NCBI GenBank assembly: GCA_937980205.1
Contig: CALJKW010000055.1
Coordinates: 248,001-312,000, forward strand
DNA: 64,000 bases
DNA from: an uncultured Myxococcales bacterium
GTDB lineage: Bacteria; Myxococcota; Myxococcia; Myxococcales; Myxococcaceae
Direction: 5' to 3'
Shown: piece by piece, positions 56,697 through 64,000 of the stretch
Layout of the letters: the number at the start of each line of letters is the position of its first letter
How positions within the stretch are numbered: the stretch's first letter is position 1
Notes under the pieces: generated by a model
What the model saw: the letters and a program-made list of their open reading frames with translations, nothing else
Database searches by the model: none
Told to the model about the DNA's origin: nothing
Program-made: the position numbers and the translations under genes

Positions 56697-59023
56697 CTGC
56701 CCGACCCCACCGTGAGCGGGTTCGCGAGCGCGTCGGGCGAGCCGTAGAGCATCTTGTACGTGTTGTACGAGCGCAGCACGCGCTTCACGTAGCCGCGCGT
56801 CTCGGCGAGCGGAATCTCCTCGACCCACTCGTCGAGCTCGAGGCCGGGCCGCTCGGCGCGCCAGCGGTTCACGGCTCCGGGGCCGGCGTTGTAGCTCGCC
56901 ACGGCGTACTGCTTCACGCCCTTGAACTGGGTGACGAGCCCCGAGAGGTACGCGCCGCCGATGCGGATGTTGAGGTCGGGCTCGAGCAACTGCGCCTGGG
57001 TCGGCCGCGGGATCTTGAGCTTCGCCGCGACGTCCCACGCCGTCGTCGGCATGAGCTGGGTCAGGCCGAGCGCCCCGGCCCACGACAGCGCGCGCGGGTC
57101 GAGCGCGCTCTCTTCGCGCATGAGCGCCTGCAAGAGATCGGGGTCGAGCTTATTGGCCGCCTCGGAGTGCTTCACGATGAGATCGCGGAAGGCGTTCGGG
57201 TACGCGATCTCCCAGAGCGCGCGCGTCTGGGGCGTGATGCGGCCGGACAGGTCACGGCGCAGCCAGAGGCGCGCCATGCCGTGGGCGCTGCGGTCTTCTC
57301 CGCTCGCCGCGATGACGAAGACGATGAGCCTCAGGCTCTCGCGCGGCAGCTTGCTGCGGTCGATGGCGAGCAGCTCGAGCGGGACCTGCTCGGACACTCC
57401 GAGCCGCAGCCACTCGATGGCGGTCGCGAAGCCCGGCTCGTCGCTGAGCGGGCCCGCGTAGAGCGGGAAGACGTCGTCGGCCTTCTCGGCGGGCTTCAGG
57501 TCGAGCGCCTTCGCCTTCTCGACGTCGAGCTTCATCAGCCGCTCGCGCGCGATGAGGCCGTAGTAGGTGGCAGGGTGCTCGGTCGCGACGTCCGCGAATA
57601 CCTCGACCGCCGCCTTTGGGTCGCCGGACAGCTCGGTCACGCGGGCCCGCCAGTAGCGCGCGCGCTCGACCTCGTAGGGGTCGTCGCTCGCGGTGAAGCG
57701 CTGCTCGATCGCCTGCAGCGCCTCGAGGGCCTTGGGCCAGTCCTTCGCCTGCTTGAAGAGCCAGGCCTGGCGGAACATGCCCTCGGCGGCCTGGTCTCCC
57801 GTCGGGTAGCGCTCGACGAGCTGGGCGAGCAGCGCCTTCGCGCCCTCGGGATCTTGCGCGCGCATGCGGGCATCGGCCGCGTTGAACAGCGCGTCGTCGG
57901 CGAACGGGTGCGTCGGGTGATCTTTCGCGAGCTGCTCGTAGACCGCGGCGCCGGCCTTCGGGCCCAGCACCGTGCTCGAGAAGCCGAGCACATAGGCGGC
58001 GCGCGCACGCAGCTCGGGATCCGCGGTGCACTTCTTCACCACCGCCGACAGGGTCGCGACGGCCTTGGCGTGCAGGCGCTGCTTGCGCTGGCCCTTGCCG
58101 AGCGCGAAGTGGCCGCGGCACGCGAGCGCGTCGGGCAGCTTCAGGTTGCCGATGATCGGCGTCAGCAGATCGATGCCGTCCTGGTTGCGGTGCACCTCGA
58201 TGAGGGCGTCGGCGCGCGCCACCGTCAGCTCGTCGGTGATGGTGCCCACGCGCGCGACGTCGAGCTTCTTCGCGGCCGGCGAGTTGGGGTGCGTCGACCA
58301 GAGCTTCGCCGCGGCCTCGACCTCGGCCTTCTTGTCTTTGCGCGCGGCGGCGAGGTTCGAAAGCTCGAGCAGCGCCTCGGCGCCCACGTCGCGGCCCCAC
58401 GGCGGCGGCGGCTTCGCCGCGAACGGAGTCAGCACGTCGCGGGCCTTCGCCGCCTGCTTCGTGTTGCGGTACGCGCGCGACAGGCCGAGCGCCGCGTCGA
58501 AGGCCTGCCGCGACCCCGGCGAGACCTGCGCGTAGACGCGCGCCGCAGACGCCCAGTCCTTGAGCTCTTCGTACGACTGGCCGGAGAGCACGAGGCACCG
58601 ATCCTTGAACGCGGGCCACTTCGCGGCGAGCACCTCGAGCTCGGCGGCCGCGAAGCCGTTCTCGTTGAGCTGCTGCGCGGCGAGGGCGCGCAGGTAGCGG
58701 ACCGGCGGGTCGTCTCCCTCGGACTCGAGCAGCGTCTTCACCTCGGCCCACTTGCGGGCGTCGTAGGCCGCCTTGGCCTGGGCGCGCCTGCCGCTGCCGA
58801 AGTACGGCTCGAGATCTTTGCGCTCGATCTTGCGGCCGCGGTCGAGGGGGACGACGTGCAGCTCGGGGCTGGGAAACGCGGGGTTGGCGATGCGGATGAA
58901 GCCGGGGTCGAGCTCGGCCTCGGTCGTCTCCGAAGGCGGCGGAACGGTGTCCTGCGCTGAGGTCTCGGGCGCCAGCAGCGCTACGCCCAGGAGAGCGATA
59001 GACTTCAGGCAGCTTCGCCACAT
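56693..59023 (-). CDS. Slt-type soluble lytic transglycosylase
   Basis: 776 residues from the ATG at 59023; 59029 is also possible. A signal peptide ('MWRSCLKSIALLGVALLAPE') is followed by a long superhelical domain of TPR-like helices (residues ~90-560), as in E. coli Slt70. The C-terminal lysozyme-like domain carries catalytic Glu638 in 'QALMREESALDPRALSWAGA', then 'LGLTQLMPTTAWDVA' and 'YAVASYNAGPGAVNRW'. It cleaves murein glycan strands to 1,6-anhydro ends in the periplasm during wall turnover. Its start codon shares bases with the divergent histidine kinase's start, so its promoter would have to lie within that gene. Confidence 0.92.
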   Translation of the reverse strand: MWRSCLKSIALLGVALLAPETSAQDTVPPPSETTEAELDPGFIRIANPAFPSPELHVVPLDRGRKIERKDLEPYFGSGRRAQAKAAYDARKWAEVKTLLESEGDDPPVRYLRALAAQQLNENGFAAAELEVLAAKWPAFKDRCLVLSGQSYEELKDWASAARVYAQVSPGSRQAFDAALGLSRAYRNTKQAAKARDVLTPFAAKPPPPWGRDVGAEALLELSNLAAARKDKKAEVEAAAKLWSTHPNSPAAKKLDVARVGTITDELTVARADALIEVHRNQDGIDLLTPIIGNLKLPDALACRGHFALGKGQRKQRLHAKAVATLSAVVKKCTADPELRARAAYVLGFSSTVLGPKAGAAVYEQLAKDHPTHPFADDALFNAADARMRAQDPEGAKALLAQLVERYPTGDQAAEGMFRQAWLFKQAKDWPKALEALQAIEQRFTASDDPYEVERARYWRARVTELSGDPKAAVEVFADVATEHPATYYGLIARERLMKLDVEKAKALDLKPAEKADDVFPLYAGPLSDEPGFATAIEWLRLGVSEQVPLELLAIDRSKLPRESLRLIVFVIAASGEDRSAHGMARLWLRRDLSGRITPQTRALWEIAYPNAFRDLIVKHSEAANKLDPDLLQALMREESALDPRALSWAGALGLTQLMPTTAWDVAAKLKIPRPTQAQLLEPDLNIRIGGAYLSGLVTQFKGVKQYAVASYNAGPGAVNRWRAERPGLELDEWVEEIPLAETRGYVKRVLRSYNTYKMLYGSPDALANPLTVGSGR

Positions 59024-61220
59024 GGACATTCGGACGCAAAGCGCACTCCTCGCGGCCATCGTCGGCCTCGCGCTCGGCGTGTCCATGCTGCTTCGGCCGC
59101 AACGGCCCCGGGTGCTCACGCTGTTCGGCATCTTCGCGGTCTCGGTCGGCACGTTCTACCTGTCTCAGTGCCTCGAGGGGCTCTTTCCTTGGAGCGGCGA
59201 GTCTCCCGTCGTCTCGCGCATCATCCTGGGCTCAACGCTCGTGCTCGGTGCGGCCCTCCCGTCGACCGCGCTCAGCTTCTTCCTCGAGTTCCTGAACTTC
59301 AGCCCCCGCGCCTCGCGGTACGGCCGGCGCGTCTCGATTCTGTCGCTGGTGCTCGGGCTCGCCGTCGGGGCGACTCCGCTCGCCGAGGCCGCCTGGGCCC
59401 GCATCGCCGTCGCCGGCTGGGTGCTGCTCGCGCTCTCGTTCTCGGTCTCGCTGCTGCTGGCGCGCATGCGGGTGAGCGAGTCGCGCATCGACCGGGCGCG
59501 CCTCGCGTACCTGGCGATCGGCGCCGGCCTGTCGATTCTGTTCGCCGGCCTCGACTTCCTGCCGCGCTTCGGCCTGCCCTTCCCCACGCTCGGACCGATC
59601 ATCTCGACGCTGTACCTCTTCTTCCTGTCGCAGACGCTGATGCGCCTGCGGCTGATGGACCTGCACGAGCTGTTCGGGAAGATCGCCGCGCAGGCCGTGC
59701 TCGCCGCGATCCTCGCGCTCGTGTTCGTCGTGCTGACGGCGTGGGTCGGCGCGAACCCCGGCCTGTTCGTGTTCAACACGATCGTCGCCGCGTTCGTGAT
59801 GCTCATCCTGCTCGAGCCGCTTCGGGCGAAGGTCGACGAGCGCGTGGTCGCCATCTTCTTCCGCGAGCGGTTCGACTTTCTGCAGTCGGTGCGCGCGCTG
59901 CAGCAGCGCACGCAGAACGTCATCGACGTCGGCCAGCTGTGCGGCATGGTGCTCGACGGGCTCAACGAGACGCGGCGCGTGACGCACACGTCGATCTACC
60001 TGCTCGCGGAAGATCGGCCGGGGTTCCGCCTCGTCGACAGCCGCGGGCCGCAGCCGGCGCTGTTCATCGACGCGGGCACCGCGCGGCCGCTCGTCGGCCG
60101 CACCGAGAAGGCGCAGCTGCTCGAGGCCGTCGAGCGGCGCATCGTCGAGCTGCGCTCGCAGCCGGCGATCGAGGTGCGGCGGTCGCGCGACGAGGTGAAG
60201 CGCCTCAACGACGTGAAGGCGGCGATGCAGCAGATGAAGGCGGCCATCACCGTGCCGCTCTTCGGCAACGACCGCGTCATCGGGTTCTTGAACCTGTGGG
60301 ACGAGCGCGTGCCCGAGGCCTTCGCGTCGGACGAGATCGCGCTGATCCTCGACCTCGCGGACCAGCTCGCGAGCGTCGTCGAGAACTCGAAGCTGTACGA
60401 GCGCATGCGCGAGCGCGACCGCCTGGCCGCGCTCGGCGAGATGTCCGCGGGTCTCGCGCACGAGATTCGAAACCCGCTCGGCGCGATCAAGGGAGCGGCG
60501 CAGTGCCTCGACCCGAAGCGGGTCTCCGGCGAGGAAGGCGAGTTCCTCGAGGTGATCGTCGAAGAGGTGAACCGGCTCAACGGCGTCGTGACCGCGTTCC
60601 TCGATTACGCGCGCCCGATGAAGCAGAACTTCGGCCCGACGGATCTGAACGAGGTCGTCACGCGCACGGTGCGGCTGATTCAGAACGACGTGCCGCAGAA
60701 CATCACGCTCAAGACCGAGCTCGTCGAGGGCCTCTCGAAGGTCGACGGAGACGCCGAGCAGCTCAAGCAGGTGCTCATCAACCTCGTGCAGAACGCGCGG
60801 CAGGCGATCGGCGACCAGCCCGGCGAGATCACCATCAAGACGGTGAAGCCCGAGCGGTTCGGCGAGCCGCGCTTCTCCGCCGAGCAGGTCGAGCTGCACG
60901 TCGTCGACAACGGGCCGGGCATCCCGGCGGATCAGCAGCTCAACATCTTCGTGCCGTTCTTCACCACCAAGCAGAAGGGCACGGGCCTGGGCCTCGCCAT
61001 CTGCCAGCGCATCGTGAAGAACCACGGCGGCGTCATCACCGTGCAGAGCCGCTCGGGGGACGGGTCGACGTTCATCGTCCGGCTGCCGGCCCTGCCGACC
61101 GAGGCGCCGTCGGAGACGCCACAGCCCGACGGAACTCCCCTGCCCGGCGCGCTCGTCGCGCCGCAGCGGCCGGCGGAGCAGCCGTCGCGCCGCGAGAAGA
61201 AGAAACGCAAAGTCGGGTGA
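59022..61220 (+). CDS. Multi-membrane-segment sensor histidine kinase with GAF domain
   Basis: 732 residues from the ATG at 59022. Residues ~5-270 have eight or so membrane segments ('SALLAAIVGLALGVSMLLRP', 'TLFGIFAVSVGTFYLSQCLE', 'VGWVLLALSFSVSLL'-like). A GAF domain follows at ~290-450 ('YLLAEDRPGFRLVDSRGPQP', 'VIGFLNLWDERVPEAF'), then the phosphoacceptor His near residue 480 in 'SAGLAHEIRNPLGAIKGAAQ', N-box 'INLVQNARQAIG', G1 'HVVDNGPGIPADQQ', and G2 'GTGLGLAICQRIVKNHGGVI'. The tail is Pro/Arg/Lys-rich. No response regulator is adjacent, so it is an orphan. Its start overlaps that of the divergent transglycosylase gene. Confidence 0.92.
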   Translation: MDIRTQSALLAAIVGLALGVSMLLRPQRPRVLTLFGIFAVSVGTFYLSQCLEGLFPWSGESPVVSRIILGSTLVLGAALPSTALSFFLEFLNFSPRASRYGRRVSILSLVLGLAVGATPLAEAAWARIAVAGWVLLALSFSVSLLLARMRVSESRIDRARLAYLAIGAGLSILFAGLDFLPRFGLPFPTLGPIISTLYLFFLSQTLMRLRLMDLHELFGKIAAQAVLAAILALVFVVLTAWVGANPGLFVFNTIVAAFVMLILLEPLRAKVDERVVAIFFRERFDFLQSVRALQQRTQNVIDVGQLCGMVLDGLNETRRVTHTSIYLLAEDRPGFRLVDSRGPQPALFIDAGTARPLVGRTEKAQLLEAVERRIVELRSQPAIEVRRSRDEVKRLNDVKAAMQQMKAAITVPLFGNDRVIGFLNLWDERVPEAFASDEIALILDLADQLASVVENSKLYERMRERDRLAALGEMSAGLAHEIRNPLGAIKGAAQCLDPKRVSGEEGEFLEVIVEEVNRLNGVVTAFLDYARPMKQNFGPTDLNEVVTRTVRLIQNDVPQNITLKTELVEGLSKVDGDAEQLKQVLINLVQNARQAIGDQPGEITIKTVKPERFGEPRFSAEQVELHVVDNGPGIPADQQLNIFVPFFTTKQKGTGLGLAICQRIVKNHGGVITVQSRSGDGSTFIVRLPALPTEAPSETPQPDGTPLPGALVAPQRPAEQPSRREKKKRKVG

Positions 61221-61353
61221 GAGGTCGCGCGCACGGCCTCGCGGTGGCCCTGCCTCAAGAGCTTGATGGCATCCATGAAGGTCTAGGTAAGTGCGCCACT
61301 GCGCGCCTGCAGGACGTTGCCTCGCGGGAACACCGGGCGAATATTCCCGACCC

Positions 61354-61836
61354 ATGCTCGCCCTGACCCTCGCCGTGAGCCTCGCCGCAGCGCCGCAGAA
61401 GCTCGACTGGAAGGACTTCTGGAACATCTCGGGCGTCACCCGCGACGACAAGAAGGAGGACGTCATCAAGAAGTGGGGCGCTCCCACCGAGGACCGCGGC
61501 AAGACGCTGCGCTGGAAGGAAGGCCCGACCGTCGACTTCCGCGACGACGGCGCCACGCAGCTCGACTTCAGCGCGCTGTGGTCGATGAAGTTCGTCGCGG
61601 CGCACAAGAGCCCGCCGCTCGAGCTGCTCGACCTGCCCTGCGACGCCGCCGCGAAGCGGCTCGCGTTCGCGAAGAAGATCGAGAGCTACACGAGCTGCAA
61701 GCACTACGACGCGAGCGGCTGGCTGCTCGACGTCACCATGATGTGCACGCAGGGGAAGGTGACCACGCTCGTCGTCGTCAGGGTGCCGGTGCCGGAGCTG
61801 AAGACGATGAAGCCGCTGCCGGTGGATCACTGCTGA
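61354..61836 (+). CDS. Hypothetical secreted protein
   Basis: 160 residues from the ATG at 61354. 'MLALTLAVSLAAAPQKLDWK' looks like a short signal peptide cut after Ala-Ala. The mature part has three cysteines ('LLDLPCDAAAKRL', 'ESYTSCKHYDASGW', 'VTMMCTQGKVTTLV') and a beta-rich pattern. No family is recognised. It is preceded by a 133-base spacer in which I see no gene and only a weak AT-rich AATATT 8 bases before the ATG. Confidence 0.6.
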   Translation: MLALTLAVSLAAAPQKLDWKDFWNISGVTRDDKKEDVIKKWGAPTEDRGKTLRWKEGPTVDFRDDGATQLDFSALWSMKFVAAHKSPPLELLDLPCDAAAKRLAFAKKIESYTSCKHYDASGWLLDVTMMCTQGKVTTLVVVRVPVPELKTMKPLPVDHC

Positions 61837-61931
61837 GCTCCGGGTGAATCAGAGTGCGCTTTTTCCCTCATGAAGTACGCGGGGATTCTGGCTGGCCTCA
61901 ACTGAGGTCCCTGACCACACGTCACGAGGCC

Positions 61932-62534
61932 TTACCGCACTCCGGTCCATGTGCCTCCATCGGGGGTTTCCCCCGAGATTCCTACTCGGTCGAACTTGTC
62001 GACGCCGGCAAAGAGAAGCACGTGTACTCCGGCATCGACCTGCACAACCGACAGGCTCGCCGGACCAGCCTTGCTCGCCTGAAGGCTGATCCGACGTCGA
62101 CCTTGAGCGCTCAAGAACGTTGAGTCCCCATCTGAACCCATCTCGGCCACGTTTCGACCGTTCCCGTCGGCGACCATGAAGGCCGCGGCATTATCGTCCA
62201 CGCTGGCGCGCAGGAGCGGGTGCCCTTCTCCGCGCTTCAACATGAACCCGGTTGGCTTGCCTGCCATGAGAGCAACCGAAGCCTCCTTGTCTTCGTCGCC
62301 GCCACCGAGGATGAAGCTCACTCCTTCAGGAGTGAAGAACCACGACGACCTGCGACGCCCGGACTCATCAACAAGGTCAAAACGCTGGGCCGCTACCGCG
62401 CCGGGCGAACTACGTCGCAGTGCGACGACGCTCAGCGCTACAGCCAAACCAAGTGCAAGGACGGCGATGGCTGCCACCCCCATGAGTTGACGCTCAAGAA
62501 CTCGGATGCGTCTATCGGCTGCGTCCTCGGCCAT
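61932..62534 (-). CDS. Hypothetical single-pass membrane protein, atypical codon use
   Basis: 200 residues from an ATG at 62534. A short cytoplasmic N-terminus with a coiled-coil-like stretch ('AADRRIRVLERQLMGV') precedes one membrane segment ('AAIAVLALGLAVALSVVALR'). The rest is beta-rich: 'FDLVDESGRRRSSWFFTPEG', 'EASVALMAGKPTGFMLKRGE', 'AAFMVADGNGRNVAEMGSDG'. The repeated D-x-x-G-x-x-R pattern suggests small beta-repeat units. In the first ~70 codons about 29 end in A or T, much more than in any other gene I sampled here. No family name is known to me. Confidence 0.65.
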   Translation of the reverse strand: MAEDAADRRIRVLERQLMGVAAIAVLALGLAVALSVVALRRSSPGAVAAQRFDLVDESGRRRSSWFFTPEGVSFILGGGDEDKEASVALMAGKPTGFMLKRGEGHPLLRASVDDNAAAFMVADGNGRNVAEMGSDGDSTFLSAQGRRRISLQASKAGPASLSVVQVDAGVHVLLFAGVDKFDRVGISGETPDGGTWTGVR

Positions 62535-62695
62535 TCGGCGTCCTCTGTCGCGAAGCGACTTGATGTTGGCTGTTGCGTCTGAGTGGCATCACGTGACGGT
62601 TCTTACGACCTGCTGAGGTCTCGCTTCTTACCGCGCTGTGGGTCTCGACCCGGTGCTGCTGTTCGTGCGGCCACACAGGCCAGCCCACTGGCCCA

Positions 62696-62735
62696 CTTCG
62701 ACTCCGCCTTCGGCTCCGCTCAGCGTGAACGGCGG
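62696..62735. repeat. Palindromic intergenic repeat, unit 4
   Basis: CTTCGACTCC-GCC-TTC-GGC-TCCGCTCAGCGTGAACGGCGG: same consensus and orientation as unit 3 at 35211-35256, with a different central hairpin. It lies in the 221-base spacer between the start of the 61932-62534 gene and the end of the PDZ protein gene. Confidence 0.7.
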
Positions 62736-62755
62736 CCTCTCCGTCTCTTCGCGGC

Positions 62756-64000
62756 TCAGTACCGAATCGCGCGCCGGCGCACGACGAAGTCGAGCGTCTC
62801 ACCGCCGCGCTGCAGCGTCAGCGTAACCGCGGTGCCCGACGGGCCCAGGATCCGCGGGATGATCTGATCGGCGGGCGCGCGCGCCGGCTGGCCGTCGACG
62901 GCGACGAGGGTGTCGCCCTGCTGAATGCCGGCGGCCTCGGCGGGGCTGCCCTCGAAGGTCTGCCAGACGAACACGCGCGGGCCGTCGTTCGCGAGCTGCA
63001 TGCCCACGCCTTCGTACTCGGTGACCTCGGGGCGCTTCTGTTGCTGCGCCGCCGCGGGGTTCTCGGGCGGCAGCGGCAGCTCGAGCCGACCGGCGCTGTC
63101 GCGCGGAATCCGGTTCAGCGGAGCGCTCATGGTGCGCGCGCCCTTCTTCACCTCGACGTTCGCGGAGTCCGGCACGGCCGCCCTCACCTCGCCCGCTCCA
63201 TCGGAGACGAACGGTCCGATGCGCCGCGCCGGCGCGTACCAGCGGCCCGGCACGTACGCCTGGAACGTCACCTCGGCGCCCGAGACCGGCGCGCGCGTCG
63301 CCCCATCCAGCACGACGGCGCGCAGCAGCGCCGCCGTCTTGAGCTGCAGCCGCACCGAGACCGGGCCGTTCAGCTCGACGTCCTGCGGCGGCGAGGTCTC
63401 GAAGCCCTGCGCCGTCGCAGACACGCGCCACTTGCCGGTGCCGACGACTCCCTCGAACCTTCCCTGCGCGCTCAAGACGGGGATCCGCCGTGTCGAGCCC
63501 GCCGAGAGCGGCTCGAGGATGACGAGATAGTCCGTCACCGGCAGGTTCTTCTCGTCGACCGCCGTGACGGTGAGCTGCGCCTGCGTGAGCTTGAGCACCA
63601 CGTCCTCGCCCGCGCGGGCGCGCGCCGACGCGACGCCCTTCGGGGACTCGGCCTCGACGAGCAGCACGCCGTTCGGCACGCCCTCGAAGCGGAAGGCGCC
63701 CTTGTCGTCGGTGAGCGCCGCCGCCGGAGCGCCCGCCCAGTCGCCCGAGCGCCAGCTCACGCGGACTCCGGCGCTGGCCGGCTCGACGCGGCCCGCGAGC
63801 ACGCCGCCCTCGGGCAGCGCGACGTTCCACGGAGCCCCCTCGCCCGTCTGCTCGAACGGGCCGACCTGCTCGTGGCGCGCGCCGAGGGACACCTGCACGA
63901 CGTAGCTGCCGACGGCGACTCCATCGATGCGGAAGTGACCTGCGCCGTCGGTGGCGCCCCCGACCGACGGCTTCTGCGAGCGGGCGTCGTAGAGCATGAG
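62756..64000 (-). CDS. Carboxypeptidase-regulatory-like and PDZ domain protein (5' end outside window)
   Basis: About 415 residues visible; the frame is open to the right window edge, so the start lies beyond it. Several beta-sandwich units are present ('GGATDGAGHFRIDGVAVGSY', 'LTDDKGAFRFEGVPNGVLLV', 'TVTAVDEKNLPVTDYLVILE', 'AVVLDGATRAPVSGAEVTF'). Near the C-terminus lies a PDZ domain ('EGSPAEAAGIQQGDTLVAVD', 'ILGPSGTAVTLTLQRGGETL'). The combination of SpaA/carboxypeptidase-regulatory-like repeats with a terminal PDZ is found in secreted or periplasmic proteins of Myxococcota. No protease domain is visible in this part. Related in type to the gene cut by the left window edge. Confidence 0.8.
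   Translation of the reverse strand, partial: LMLYDARSQKPSVGGATDGAGHFRIDGVAVGSYVVQVSLGARHEQVGPFEQTGEGAPWNVALPEGGVLAGRVEPASAGVRVSWRSGDWAGAPAAALTDDKGAFRFEGVPNGVLLVEAESPKGVASARARAGEDVVLKLTQAQLTVTAVDEKNLPVTDYLVILEPLSAGSTRRIPVLSAQGRFEGVVGTGKWRVSATAQGFETSPPQDVELNGPVSVRLQLKTAALLRAVVLDGATRAPVSGAEVTFQAYVPGRWYAPARRIGPFVSDGAGEVRAAVPDSANVEVKKGARTMSAPLNRIPRDSAGRLELPLPPENPAAAQQQKRPEVTEYEGVGMQLANDGPRVFVWQTFEGSPAEAAGIQQGDTLVAVDGQPARAPADQIIPRILGPSGTAVTLTLQRGGETLDFVVRRRAIRY

Overview
This is a very GC-rich bacterial chromosome segment, most plausibly from a myxobacterium or another Myxococcota-like deltaproteobacterial lineage. I infer this from codon choice and from gene content: a Ser/Thr kinase fused to WD40 repeats, HEAT-repeat proteins, a cysteine-rich lipoprotein with Asp-Ala-Gly linkers, TPR and coiled-coil operons, and a selA operon. 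The species cannot be named from the sequence. Nearly all the DNA is coding. Genes are packed with ATGA, GTGA or TGATG stop/start overlaps, and GTG or TTG starts are common.

Left part (0-25 kb): a truncated surface-type protein; a minus-strand operon of a 49-residue protein, a coiled-coil protein, an outer-membrane barrel, a TPR protein, a small membrane protein and a GT39-like glycosyltransferase; mutL, divergent from a MoxR/DUF58/transglutaminase operon; an ATP/ADP-carrier-like protein with a HEAT tail, near a cyclic-nucleotide-binding protein; an OPT peptide transporter; a HEAT / degenerate HD-GYP / Ser-Thr kinase operon; and nudix, rluD-like and hypothetical genes.

Middle part (25-44 kb): a selA, HNH, MinD-like, J/RodZ-like operon preceded by a second HNH gene and a candidate structured RNA with a strong terminator; a tight five-gene tRNA array without encoded CCA (Ala-CGC, Thr-CGT, Phe-GAA, Asp-GTC, Ile-GAT), two of whose members lack U33; ilvE; a CPA2 cation/proton antiporter; two oxidoreductases; endonuclease V; a complete sugar-type ABC importer; a cysteine-synthase-like enzyme; and the large glycine-rich lipoprotein.

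Right part (44-64 kb): small accessory genes; a metal-type RND efflux operon with its own two-component system and less extreme codon bias than the core genes, ending near a normal tRNA-Asn; a candidate clan-CD (caspase/CHAT-like) protein with an EF-hand; DUF488 and Slt-type transglycosylase genes whose start overlaps that of a divergent histidine kinase; two hypothetical genes; and a truncated PDZ protein with carboxypeptidase-regulatory-like domains. A short palindromic repeat family occurs at three intergenic loci. The best candidates for new biology are the tRNA array, the structured RNA upstream of selA, the N-terminal domain shared by two adjacent signalling proteins, the clan-CD candidate, and a pattern of -10-like motifs right next to start codons.
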